From Tissierellales bacterium (GTDB lineage Bacteria > Bacillota > Clostridia > Tissierellales > Sedimentibacteraceae), in contig JAHDQO010000006.1 of the NCBI GenBank assembly GCA_018433765.1, positions 62,001-126,000 on the forward strand: a DNA stretch of 64,000 bases, read 5' to 3'. The translations under genes were made by a program, and so were the position numbers. Below the pieces are notes generated by a model. The model had not been told where the DNA came from and made no database searches. It saw only the letters and a program-made list of their open reading frames with translations. Position 1 is the first letter of the stretch; every line of letters starts with the position of its first letter. Positions 26,614-34,750 of this stretch are shown here, one piece after another.

Positions 26614-27330
26614 TTATTTATGCAATTTTTTTCTTAACTTTCTTAATTCATTCATTTCATTACATACATCTTGGTAATCACAGACTTCACAATCATACTC
26701 TAAATTTTCAAACATCTTATTCATAGCTTGTATTGATTTTGTTACTTTTTCTCCAATAGGTTTTAAATTTTTCAACTCTTCTTCTCCAGAAGTAATAAAA
26801 ATAACTTCTACCCCATCTACATATTCTAGCTCTTTATATTTTTTAATTATTTCATTACCTAGTATTTCAAAGGAAAAACCCTTGTTTACTGCTTCTTTAC
26901 TAATTCGACTCCATTCTCTCATTCTTTGAGGTACAGCTCTAATCATATAGCCTTTTAGATTGAGCTTACGCTTTAATATATCCATTTCCAAATATCTATC
27001 AAAGAAATTTTCTTCATTAAATTCGTGACCGCATATCAATATAATTTCTCCAAAAGAGCACTTTCCTTTTTTTATCTTTTTTATGTCTTTACCTATTAGT
27101 GTGATTTTTCCATCGCTTATTCTTTCTTTATCATCTGTCCAAGCTAAAAAATATAATGACTCTTTTGACGGATGTCCTAGTTCTATAGCTGTATCGCTTC
27201 CCATTATTATATTGGTTTTTTTATCTTTTTCCCAATTATAACTATCATTATAATTAAAGAAATTAACTTTATTAGATTTAGTAGGTATAAAATCTCTTAA
27301 TTGGTCTAAGATATTTTCAAACAATTCCAT
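26614..27330 (-). CDS. Stand-alone acetyl-CoA synthase (CdhC/AcsB)-like domain protein with CxxCx5C tail
   Basis: 238 residues. The centre resembles the non-catalytic part of the acetyl-CoA synthase beta subunit: IIMGSDTAIELG (41-52), DGKITLIGKDI (73-83), and REWSRISKEAVNKGFSFEILG (138-158), comparable to the ACS segment with 'W.RISK.AVEKGF'. It lacks the A-cluster domain. A short helical C-terminus carries C214, C217 and C223 (CxxCx5C), a plausible metal or Fe-S site. It is encoded between the dehydratase activator and the CooC-type ATPase, suggesting a scaffold or redox partner. ACS homology is from memory of the family, not a search. Confidence 0.68.
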   Translation of the reverse strand: MELFENILDQLRDFIPTKSNKVNFFNYNDSYNWEKDKKTNIIMGSDTAIELGHPSKESLYFLAWTDDKERISDGKITLIGKDIKKIKKGKCSFGEIILICGHEFNEENFFDRYLEMDILKRKLNLKGYMIRAVPQRMREWSRISKEAVNKGFSFEILGNEIIKKYKELEYVDGVEVIFITSGEEELKNLKPIGEKVTKSIQAMNKMFENLEYDCEVCDYQDVCNEMNELRKLRKKLHK

Positions 27331-27366
27331 AATTTAAAACCCTCTCTATTAGTTGTCAAAATAGTT

Positions 27367-27546
27367 TTATTTATTTCTTAATTTTGACTTTTCTACTTTT
27401 CTTCTATATTTGGGTTCAAACCAGCGTATAAATTTTTGATCTAGTCTCAAATTACAAACAATATATCCAATTACATCAAGAATAACTAATATTATAATTA
27501 TTATTTTTAAGGCTTTCATTATTAAATCCCATTGCTTAAAAACAAT
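27367..27546 (-). CDS. Small single-pass membrane peptide in the dehydratase operon
   Basis: From ATG 27519 it encodes 50 residues: one hydrophobic helix (ALKIIIIILVILDVIGYIV) then a basic tail ending RKVEKSKLRNK. A very strong GGGAGGTG (27552-27559) lies 7 bases before an in-frame ATT at 27546, which would give 60 residues (adding VFKQWDLI before the ATG). No ribosome binding site precedes the ATG itself, so initiation at ATT is likely or else regulated. The frame begins 16 bases after the activator stop and ends 36 bases before the ACS-like gene. Function unknown; perhaps anchors a complex. Confidence 0.6.
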   Translation of the reverse strand: MVFKQWDLIMKALKIIIIILVILDVIGYIVCNLRLDQKFIRWFEPKYRRKVEKSKLRNK

Positions 27547-27562
27547 GGATTCACCTCCCTTT

Positions 27563-28372
27563 CTATTTTTGTGAACATTTAACTAAGTTTTTCCGATATG
27601 CAAAAACTGCTGCTCCTAATGCTCCCATCAATTGTGGGTCTACATCAAGTCTTACAATTTTAACTTTTAAACATTTCTCTAATGCAAGTATTAAACCTTC
27701 ATTTCTAGCACATCCACCTGTTACAGTTACTTCTTCTTCTAACCCTACTCTTTTTATCATAACAAAACATCGTTTAGCTACAGACATTTGTATACCAGCA
27801 GCTATATCAGCAGCAGGTTTTTTTTGTGCTAAGAGACTAATAACTTCGGTTTCTGCAAAAACGCTGCATTGGGATGTTATAGGTACAACTTTCTTTGCTT
27901 GAAGAGACAAATCTGAAAACTCCTGTAAGGTCATCTCAAAACAACTTGCCATTATCTCAAAGAAACGGCCTGTTCCTGCTGCACATTTGTCATTCATTCC
28001 AAAATCTATAACTGAACCATCTTCACCAACATTAATACCTTTTACATCCTGTCCTCCAATGTCTATTATAGTTCTTATGTTTGGGTTAACTGTATGAACA
28101 CCCATGGCGTGACAGCTAATTTCCGAAATATTTTCATTCGCTAGCTCTACTTGCGTTCTACCATATCCTGTCCCTACTATGTATGCAAAATCTTTAGGGT
28201 CATCTATTCCATCAGCATTTTTTACAGCTTCTAAAAGAACCAATCTAGCTGATTCGCATGGATCCATTTTGCTTCTTATAGTTGCATTTGAAACAATCTT
28301 TTCTTCATCATCTAATATTACACATTTAGTATAAGTTGATCCTACATCACATCCACAAAAAAACTTTTTCAT
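27563..28372 (-). CDS. 2-hydroxyacyl-CoA dehydratase activator (HgdC/BadF family ATPase)
   Basis: 269 residues, the size of HgdC-type homodimeric 'archerase' proteins. ASKHA-fold ATPase: DVGSTYTKCVI (9-19), DIGGQDVKGI (104-113), VTGGCARNEG near 220. The cysteines that bridge one [4Fe-4S] cluster between subunits are C130 (DKCAAGTGRF) and C169 (ITSQCSVF). It couples ATP hydrolysis to a one-electron shot into the dehydratase or reductase. Only one activator gene is present, unlike the two (BcrA/BcrD) of class I benzoyl-CoA reductase. Confidence 0.93.
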   Translation of the reverse strand: MKKFFCGCDVGSTYTKCVILDDEEKIVSNATIRSKMDPCESARLVLLEAVKNADGIDDPKDFAYIVGTGYGRTQVELANENISEISCHAMGVHTVNPNIRTIIDIGGQDVKGINVGEDGSVIDFGMNDKCAAGTGRFFEIMASCFEMTLQEFSDLSLQAKKVVPITSQCSVFAETEVISLLAQKKPAADIAAGIQMSVAKRCFVMIKRVGLEEEVTVTGGCARNEGLILALEKCLKVKIVRLDVDPQLMGALGAAVFAYRKNLVKCSQK

Positions 28373-28399
28373 TTTAACCTTCTCCTTATTAAATTATAT

Positions 28400-29893
28400 T
28401 TACCAATGACCTTCACCTGTATCATCAATTGTAAGCAAGCTTGAATCCAACGGTTCTGCTTTCATTACATCTATCATAAATTTATTAATTTGTTCTCTCA
28501 TTTGCTGTCTAGTTGTTACTCTACTATCAACTAAATCGTATCTAAATACACAGAATGGTACTTTTCGTTTCTTACATTCTTCTTTCATCAATGCTTCTAG
28601 TGACATACTATTTTTGCACCCCATATGAGCTGGGTATATAACAAAATCTGGCTTATATTCTTCTACTGCTCTTAAAAGATCTCCAATCATATTCTCAGCT
28701 GGTCCTCTAGTATGTTTTGACATTGTTGCCCACATATATGCTCTTCCTAGTCCTTTCAACATTGTATCCGGTGTTGATGTATCTACATATTCCATAACTC
28801 CATAAGTTTCTAAGTCCATTACTGATCCTACTCCCCAACATCTTTCAAGCCAATTCCAAATATGACCATAAACTGATGGTGGTGGATTCCACATAACTGT
28901 ACGATATCTCATTCCTTCAAAACAAATCTTACCTTTTTTATAAGCTTTTTTATCCATTTTTAATAATTTACTGTGATGCTTCACTAATCTTTTATTGGCT
29001 ACTGCAACATTAAAAGCAAAGTAGTGTGGAAACCATAATGCATCATTAGATACTGGAGGTACTTCAGCCTTAGCCAATTCCCACCTCTCTAATTCAATTT
29101 CTACCATCTTATTATAATTGCGACATACTTCACGCAGCTTATCCCAATTCATCTTTCCATCTGTATTTTTTTCTAAAAATTCTATCATTCCTTTTAAATC
29201 TTCTACGTATGTATCTATACTCTCATCATTTCTAAAATCATATGGAACATTTAATCTATAAATTGGTATATTACCTATACTTTCTTGTATGACCTCATAT
29301 GATGCTAACCCACCATCGCAAGGTAAGTTAGATGATATTATACAACTTCCTATTGGTACTTCTTTTTTTAATGCTATTCCAGCTGTAAGCCTTGGTAATC
29401 CACAAGTATCGCCTGGTAAACCTTTACTCTCAGCAGCATCAAGATATCTAACTCCAGCAAATTGATCAATTTTAGGTAAAACTACTGCGGCTACTTCTGG
29501 TACTACACTTGTTAAGCCCATAGCATGAAGTATCTGAGGCGGCACCATATTTTGAATAATTACAACCTTATCAGGATTTTTAAGGGCATTTTTATACATA
29601 TCACTAAAACTTTTAATGGTAAATGATAAATGCATATGAACTTTATCATAGTTAGGACCACTACGCTTGTTAGTATACAAATCTACCATTATATTACTCT
29701 TAAGCAAATCATATAACCAAGTATACTTAAACATTCCCTTGAATATTGTTTTAGGAGCTGTTAAAGCCATCATATTCATACAAAACCAATTTTTACGCCA
29801 ATACCTATAATTAACATAATTGTTTCTAATAATCCTAAACACACTAGTCTTTTTATTTATATTTAATTCTTTTGAAACCTCCATAATATCCAC
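28400..29893 (-). CDS. 2-hydroxyacyl-CoA dehydratase / BcrB-HgdA family, large subunit
   Basis: 497 residues, close in size to HgdA (about 477). Conserved cysteines that may bind Fe-S: C164 (GDTCGLPR), C184/C192 (GSCIISSNLPCDGG) and C426 (HMGCKNSMS). The pair with the 393-residue subunit forms a heterodimer, each subunit normally carrying a cluster. The activator gene follows 27 bases downstream. Substrate unknown: 2-hydroxyacyl-CoA (HgdAB, HadBC or LcdAB-like) is likely, but reductive dearomatisation or a double-cubane reductase role cannot be excluded. Confidence 0.85.
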   Translation of the reverse strand: MDIMEVSKELNINKKTSVFRIIRNNYVNYRYWRKNWFCMNMMALTAPKTIFKGMFKYTWLYDLLKSNIMVDLYTNKRSGPNYDKVHMHLSFTIKSFSDMYKNALKNPDKVVIIQNMVPPQILHAMGLTSVVPEVAAVVLPKIDQFAGVRYLDAAESKGLPGDTCGLPRLTAGIALKKEVPIGSCIISSNLPCDGGLASYEVIQESIGNIPIYRLNVPYDFRNDESIDTYVEDLKGMIEFLEKNTDGKMNWDKLREVCRNYNKMVEIELERWELAKAEVPPVSNDALWFPHYFAFNVAVANKRLVKHHSKLLKMDKKAYKKGKICFEGMRYRTVMWNPPPSVYGHIWNWLERCWGVGSVMDLETYGVMEYVDTSTPDTMLKGLGRAYMWATMSKHTRGPAENMIGDLLRAVEEYKPDFVIYPAHMGCKNSMSLEALMKEECKKRKVPFCVFRYDLVDSRVTTRQQMREQINKFMIDVMKAEPLDSSLLTIDDTGEGHW

Positions 29894-29895
29894 CT

Positions 29896-31077
29896 TTATA
29901 TTTTATTTAATACACTTAATTCTTTTTTATTCTTTATACTTTCAACAAACGCCTGTATACGTGTTCTAAACTGTCCTTCTCCTGTCAGTGAATACTCTCT
30001 CTCAATTCGTACAATAGGTATGTTATGTGCTTTTATACCATCTACATAAGTTAACCCTTCATATCCCCATAAATCGCAGAACTTCATTGTTTCAAATACA
30101 ATTCCTTCTGCATTGTATTCTTTTGCAATATTGCTGCAGTATTCTATTCTTTCTTTTCCCTTCTCCATCATTCTTGAACACTGACATGTTTCTAAATAAT
30201 GTTTCACAATGTTATAATATGGATCTCCTTCTTCATCAATGAGTTCCATACCGGGAAGTGAACCAAAACAAAATCTATCTGCTACAACTATTGCATTTTG
30301 ATTTTCTATCAATTGTATAAATTCTGGGTTATCAATATTAGGTCCTACTACCATGAGTCTAGTTTCATCTGTTATATCTGATTCTCTAGCTTCTAATTCA
30401 GCTCTTAATCTTTTAAGTGGTTCTATCAGCATATCTTTTGGTGCTACTTTACTAGCTCCATACACTTTATGAAATTCAGTTCCAGTTATCTTAGGTCTAT
30501 CCCCTTTTCTCATATCTCCTATAGACTTCATCAACCTATTAAATTTATTTAACTCTTTAATAGATTCTCTAAGAGTATCTTCATTAATATTTGCATTATA
30601 ATTTTCATTCAATTTATCAACTGCTTTTTTCATATCATTTATGAGCCAATGTATACCTGCTTCGTTGACTTTATGCGGAGTATCCAAAACATATGTGAAA
30701 AATTTATCATCGTCATCATTTAAGTTCAATAAATGAAAATGCTGTCCACTTCTACGAATGTGGTCACAGCTTGCAGCAAAAATCAATGCTCCTATGAAGT
30801 CATACTCTCCGTCTAGTCCATATTCTAATATAGATTTAGCATATGAACATATTACACTTGATAAATAGTAATCTGCTTGAGGTGTACTAGTAATACCTGG
30901 TGCTCTCATCCATACAGGAAATACTTTCCCCGCAGATATAAGCGGTTCAGGTACTACATAGCAGTTATATCCTATAGCTATTCTACCTTGTTCAATTGCC
31001 TTTTCTACCAAATGGTTTTTGGGATCCTCTAATAGGCTTTCAAAAAAACTTAATTCTTTTAATTTTTTCATCACCAT
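29896..31077 (-). CDS. 2-hydroxyacyl-CoA dehydratase / BcrC-HgdB family, small subunit
   Basis: 393 residues (HgdB is about 379). First gene of the operon. The three family cysteines are C77 (SSVICSYAKS), C104 (AASCDHIRRS) and C334 (MKFCDLWGYEG), the classical [4Fe-4S] or double-cubane ligand set. VVADRFCFGS (near 270) marks the second subdomain. It ends two bases before the large-subunit start, so the two are co-translated. Transcribed from the sigma-54 promoter at 31.15 kb. Confidence 0.87.
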   Translation of the reverse strand: MVMKKLKELSFFESLLEDPKNHLVEKAIEQGRIAIGYNCYVVPEPLISAGKVFPVWMRAPGITSTPQADYYLSSVICSYAKSILEYGLDGEYDFIGALIFAASCDHIRRSGQHFHLLNLNDDDDKFFTYVLDTPHKVNEAGIHWLINDMKKAVDKLNENYNANINEDTLRESIKELNKFNRLMKSIGDMRKGDRPKITGTEFHKVYGASKVAPKDMLIEPLKRLRAELEARESDITDETRLMVVGPNIDNPEFIQLIENQNAIVVADRFCFGSLPGMELIDEEGDPYYNIVKHYLETCQCSRMMEKGKERIEYCSNIAKEYNAEGIVFETMKFCDLWGYEGLTYVDGIKAHNIPIVRIEREYSLTGEGQFRTRIQAFVESIKNKKELSVLNKI

Positions 31078-31140
31078 ATCCGCCTCTTTTCAAATTTTTA
31101 GAATAGTTTGATTTATCTCAACACTACTATTTATAATTGA

Positions 31141-31158
31141 AAGCATTTTTCATGCCAA
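31141..31158 (-). promoter_or_regulatory. Sigma-54 (-24/-12) promoter of the dehydratase operon
   Basis: Minus strand TTGGCATGAAAAATGCTT: GG and GC with 10 bases between them. It lies 64 bases upstream of the small-subunit start. Nearly the same 18-mer as the promoter at 25601-25620. Confidence 0.88.
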
Positions 31159-31212
31159 TTATTGTTAAATTATTTTTTAACTGCTCAAATACTGTTATAA
31201 AGAACAAAAAAT

Positions 31213-31322
31213 AAACTAGTTGTATTTTTTTAAATAATTTTGATTATTTTCTATACACTTATAAGCAAACCTTTTTACTATTTGCTTAAAATAATCAAAA
31301 GAAAATAAAATATAACTAGTTT
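31213..31322. repeat. Imperfect 110-bp inverted repeat between enhancer and promoter
   Basis: Nested arms: AAACTAGTTGTATTTT (31213-31228) with AAAATATAACTAGTTT (31307-31322); TTTGATTATTTT (31239-31250) with AAAATAATCAAA (31288-31299); AAGCAAA with TTTGCTT around an 11-base loop (31270-31280). Very A+T-rich. It could be a bent or cruciform spacer that helps looping between the upstream site and the sigma-54 promoter, or a small mobile repeat. Confidence 0.55.
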
Positions 31323-31364
31323 AATTTTTATATGTGTTACAATATTTTTAAGTTTCATTTATAA

Positions 31365-31410
31365 TTGTGCAAATAAACTGCATGTGAACAAATTTGCACA
31401 TGTGCAAAAA
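31365..31410 (-). promoter_or_regulatory. Upstream activator site, copy B (46-bp block with TTGCACATGTGCAA palindrome)
   Basis: Matches 25691-25736 at 43 of 46 positions with no gaps; the palindrome is at 31394-31407. It lies about 210-270 bases upstream of the -24/-12 promoter and only 11 bases past the stop of the response-regulator gene. Confidence 0.82.
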
Positions 31411-31420
31411 TGGTTTTAGT

Positions 31421-32773
31421 TTAGAGTCCATATTTTTTTAGTTTATATTGTAAAGTTCTTCTTGATATGCAAAGATCGTCGGCAGATTTTTTCCGATGTC
31501 CATTATTTTTTTCCAATACATTTTTTATTGTTATAATTTCCTGCATTTCTAAAGGAGTAAATCTTTCACTTGTTGTAACTGCTTCTTCTCTTTTATCTAA
31601 CAATTTACTGCTTTGTTTTTTTATTTTAGATGGTAAATCACTAATGTTTAAAACACTGCTTTCTGATAGTGCAATAGCACTTTCTATAGTGTTTTCTAGC
31701 TCTCTTACATTACCAGGCCATTCATATGATGAAAGTAATTCCATTACATCTTCTGATATGCTTGTTACACTTTTATTAAATTCTTTGTTATATTTTTTAA
31801 CAAAAAAGTCTGTTAAATTACTTAAATCTTTTTTTCTATATTTTAAAGGAGGACATTCTATATTAATTACATTTAACCTATAATACAAATCTTCTCTGAA
31901 TTCTTTATTTTTTACAGCATATTCAAGATTCTTATTCGTAGCAGCAATGACTCTTGCTTCTATAGGTATATTTTTGCTGCTACCCACTCTTTGTATTTCT
32001 CTATCTTGCAGTACTGTTAATAGTTTAGCTTGAAGATTTAAAGGTAAAGTACCTATCTCATCCAAAAATATAGTACCATCTTTCGCTAACTCAAATTTAC
32101 CTTTTTGAGTTTCATATGCTCCAGTAAATGAACCTTTTTTATGACCAAAAAGTTCGCTTTCAATTAAATTTTCAGGTAAAACCGCACAGTTAACATTAAT
32201 AAATGGAAGTTTTCTACGATTACTGCTGTAGTGAATTAATCTAGCTAGAACACCTTTTCCAGTACCACTCTCTCCAGTTATAAGAACAGTTGTATTTAAA
32301 TTTCTTATTTTTCTAACTTTGTTTCTTATATGTTGCATATCTTTGCTGCTTCCTATAAATGTAGAATTATTATTTGAAATTTCCTTATTTATAAGCTTTC
32401 TACTATCTTTAATTTTAAATACTTCTTCTATTTTATTTGTCAATTCACTGTTTTCAAAAGGTTTAGTTAAATAATCGTAAGCTCCTATTCTCATAGCTTC
32501 AACAGCATTATTAATACTTCCATAAGCAGTCATCATAATTACAAATGTATCAGGAGTTATTTCCTTTATCTTCTTTAACACTGTAATACCATTCATTTTA
32601 GGAAGATTAACATCCAAAACTACCAAATCATATTTTTCATTTGAGATTTTTGTAAAAGCATCTTCTCCATCGCTAGACAAATCAACTGTACATCCCATTT
32701 CTTCTAATTCAGCAGCAATAATTTTTAAAATTACTTTTTCATCATCTACTACTAAGACTTTTTTACAATTCAT
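31421..32773 (-). CDS. Sigma-54-dependent response regulator (NtrC family)
   Basis: 450 residues. Receiver domain (1-120) with phospho-acceptor D54 in VVLDVNLPKMNG; AAA+ activator domain (about 138-365) with Walker A GESGTGKG (167-174), the sigma-54 contact loop as GSFTGA (214-219, a known variant of GAFTGA), and Walker B in GTIFLDEIGTLPL; Fis-type helix-turn-helix at the C-terminus (HRKKSADDLCISRRTLQYKL). It should bind the two 46-bp upstream sites and open the two sigma-54 promoters. Lies three bases after the kinase gene. Confidence 0.94.
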   Translation of the reverse strand: MNCKKVLVVDDEKVILKIIAAELEEMGCTVDLSSDGEDAFTKISNEKYDLVVLDVNLPKMNGITVLKKIKEITPDTFVIMMTAYGSINNAVEAMRIGAYDYLTKPFENSELTNKIEEVFKIKDSRKLINKEISNNNSTFIGSSKDMQHIRNKVRKIRNLNTTVLITGESGTGKGVLARLIHYSSNRRKLPFINVNCAVLPENLIESELFGHKKGSFTGAYETQKGKFELAKDGTIFLDEIGTLPLNLQAKLLTVLQDREIQRVGSSKNIPIEARVIAATNKNLEYAVKNKEFREDLYYRLNVINIECPPLKYRKKDLSNLTDFFVKKYNKEFNKSVTSISEDVMELLSSYEWPGNVRELENTIESAIALSESSVLNISDLPSKIKKQSSKLLDKREEAVTTSERFTPLEMQEIITIKNVLEKNNGHRKKSADDLCISRRTLQYKLKKYGL

Positions 32774-32776
32774 TAA

Positions 32777-34252
32777 TTAAATCATCTCCTTATATTGAAA
32801 AATTATCTTAAATTTGGTTCCCCAATTTTTATTTGAACTAACAAATATCTCGCCTCCATTTTTTTTAACTATTTTTTTTGTTATTGAAAGTCCTAAGCCT
32901 GTACCATCTTTTTTAGTAGTAAAATATGGATCAAATATCTCTTTAATATTATCTTTAGGTATACCACTTCCATTATCCGATATTTCTACAATAACTTCCT
33001 CTTTATCTTCTATATAATTTGTACTTATTGTTATAGATCCCTCATTCTCTATTGCTTGTACAGAATTAATGAAAATATTGATAAATGCTTGCTGCAACCT
33101 AACTACATTACCTTTTATGCGTGGTAAATTTTTTGATAACTTTTTCTCAACATTAATGTATTTATTGCCTTTATAAAAGAAAATTAGGTCGGAGGATTTT
33201 TCTAATACCTCATTTAAATCTATTAAAGTTAATGTATCTTCTTTATTCATACGTGAATAAGAAAGATATCTCTCAATAGTTTCATTTGCACGGTCTACTT
33301 CTGTTACTATAGATTCAATAAACTTATATTGTTTTGAATTTTTATCAATCCCTTTTTGGAGAATTCTTGCACATCCTCTTATTCCCATAAGAGGATTTCT
33401 TATCTCATGTGCAATATCTGCTGAAACATTTCCTAAAAGAGCTGTCTTTTTTACCTGTTCTAGTTCTTTTTCAAGTATTCTTGTTTTTGTTAAATCTGTA
33501 AAAACAATTACAACTCCATATACATAGTTTTGTCCATCTATTAAAGGAGATATAGTTACATCTAAAATGAGTTTTTCATGTGTTTTATTTTCATAAGTAA
33601 TATCTTTATAAGTTTTTCTTTTGTTGTTAAATATTACATAGTTTATATCTTTAATTAATACTCTTCTTTGACTTTCGTTCACATAATCATAAAAACTTTT
33701 ACCTATAATTTCTTCTCGTACTCCTAACTCATTATATATTCTTTTATTTACTTTTATAATTTCGCCTTGTAAATTTATACTTATAAAGGCTAAATCAGTA
33801 CTATCAAATATATTTTGCAAGCAATTTCTTTCCTTTACAATTTCATTGTTTAATATAACATTTTCATAACTTACTTTTTTAAGTAAATTAAATGCAATCA
33901 AATCATTTTCATTATATTTTTCATTTAAGCTACAGCTTATTAAAACTGTTTTACTTGAATCATATTCACAAACTACACCTAAAATCAAATTGTAATTTAC
34001 ACCATTTTCTTCAACGCTCAAAATGGTACCTTTTTCAAAACTAATTATGTCTATTTCTTTAGATGATAATAAATTGAGAATTTTCAAATCATCAATGTTT
34101 TTATAGTCATTTACATTATTTGCTAGTATTCTTCCTTCTTCAGTTACTGTTATTAAACCTAACCAATCTGAATGTAAAATTTTATCTAGCCCAATTTTCT
34201 GCAATTTATTTAGAGTATTTTTTACATCATAAGTAAGATTAAAATGATACAT
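32777..34252 (-). CDS. PAS-domain sensor histidine kinase
   Basis: About 491 residues from ATG 34252 (GGGAGTGA just upstream; a GTG five codons earlier overlaps that site). No membrane segment is evident, so it is probably a cytoplasmic sensor. An N-terminal domain of about 125 residues of unknown type is followed by a PAS domain (about 135-250), HisKA with SADIAHEIRNPLMGIRG (phospho-His) and a HATPase_c domain with DNGSGIPKDN and GTGLGLSITKKIV. Co-transcribed with the sigma-54 regulator; the likely signal is a pathway metabolite or redox state. Confidence 0.9.
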   Translation of the reverse strand: MYHFNLTYDVKNTLNKLQKIGLDKILHSDWLGLITVTEEGRILANNVNDYKNIDDLKILNLLSSKEIDIISFEKGTILSVEENGVNYNLILGVVCEYDSSKTVLISCSLNEKYNENDLIAFNLLKKVSYENVILNNEIVKERNCLQNIFDSTDLAFISINLQGEIIKVNKRIYNELGVREEIIGKSFYDYVNESQRRVLIKDINYVIFNNKRKTYKDITYENKTHEKLILDVTISPLIDGQNYVYGVVIVFTDLTKTRILEKELEQVKKTALLGNVSADIAHEIRNPLMGIRGCARILQKGIDKNSKQYKFIESIVTEVDRANETIERYLSYSRMNKEDTLTLIDLNEVLEKSSDLIFFYKGNKYINVEKKLSKNLPRIKGNVVRLQQAFINIFINSVQAIENEGSITISTNYIEDKEEVIVEISDNGSGIPKDNIKEIFDPYFTTKKDGTGLGLSITKKIVKKNGGEIFVSSNKNWGTKFKIIFQYKEMI

Positions 34253-34267
34253 AAATATCACTCCCAC

Positions 34268-34750
34268 TAAAATTTTATATTAAATATGCAATTACTTAAT
34301 CTATATTAAAATATAATATTTTGATTATATAGTATTAGTCTAAATAATAACTCTATGAAATTTTTAGGAATTTTGATTAGTTTTTATATTTATGAAAGGT
34401 ATGTACATTTTTTCGTGATGCTAATATTTCATTTTAAATATATTTTAAGATGATTAAATATATATCTAATTTCAAAAGTAGTATTACACTTATAATTTAT
34501 GTAAACAATGTTAGAATTAATTAAATATCTTTCTATTAATATTATATTTTTGACTATTATTAATATCCCATAAATTATTTTTATATTTTAATTTTTCCCT
34601 ATAATACCCACTATTTTTATTGAAATATTGCTTAAGAAAACAATAGTTTTTAAGGAAAATTTTACTATGTACCATTATATGATATCACATATTTTACATT
34701 TAAAAAATAATTTTCCACAAAAAAATAATAAATTAGACAAAATTTTTTTG
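34268..34750. other. 483-bp gap without a recognisable gene
   Basis: Extremely A+T-rich sequence between the methyltransferase stop and the kinase start. I see no open frame with a ribosome binding site and no RNA element. A weak GACAAAA/TTTTGTC hairpin at its right edge (about 34736-34754) may terminate the methyltransferase transcript. The kinase promoter must lie here but no convincing hexamer pair stands out. Confidence 0.5.

Noticed and set aside
31467-31883. 138-codon plus-strand open frame inside the sigma-54 regulator gene
   Set aside because: Antisense to conserved AAA+ and Fis-domain coding sequence; composition is that of a reverse complement.
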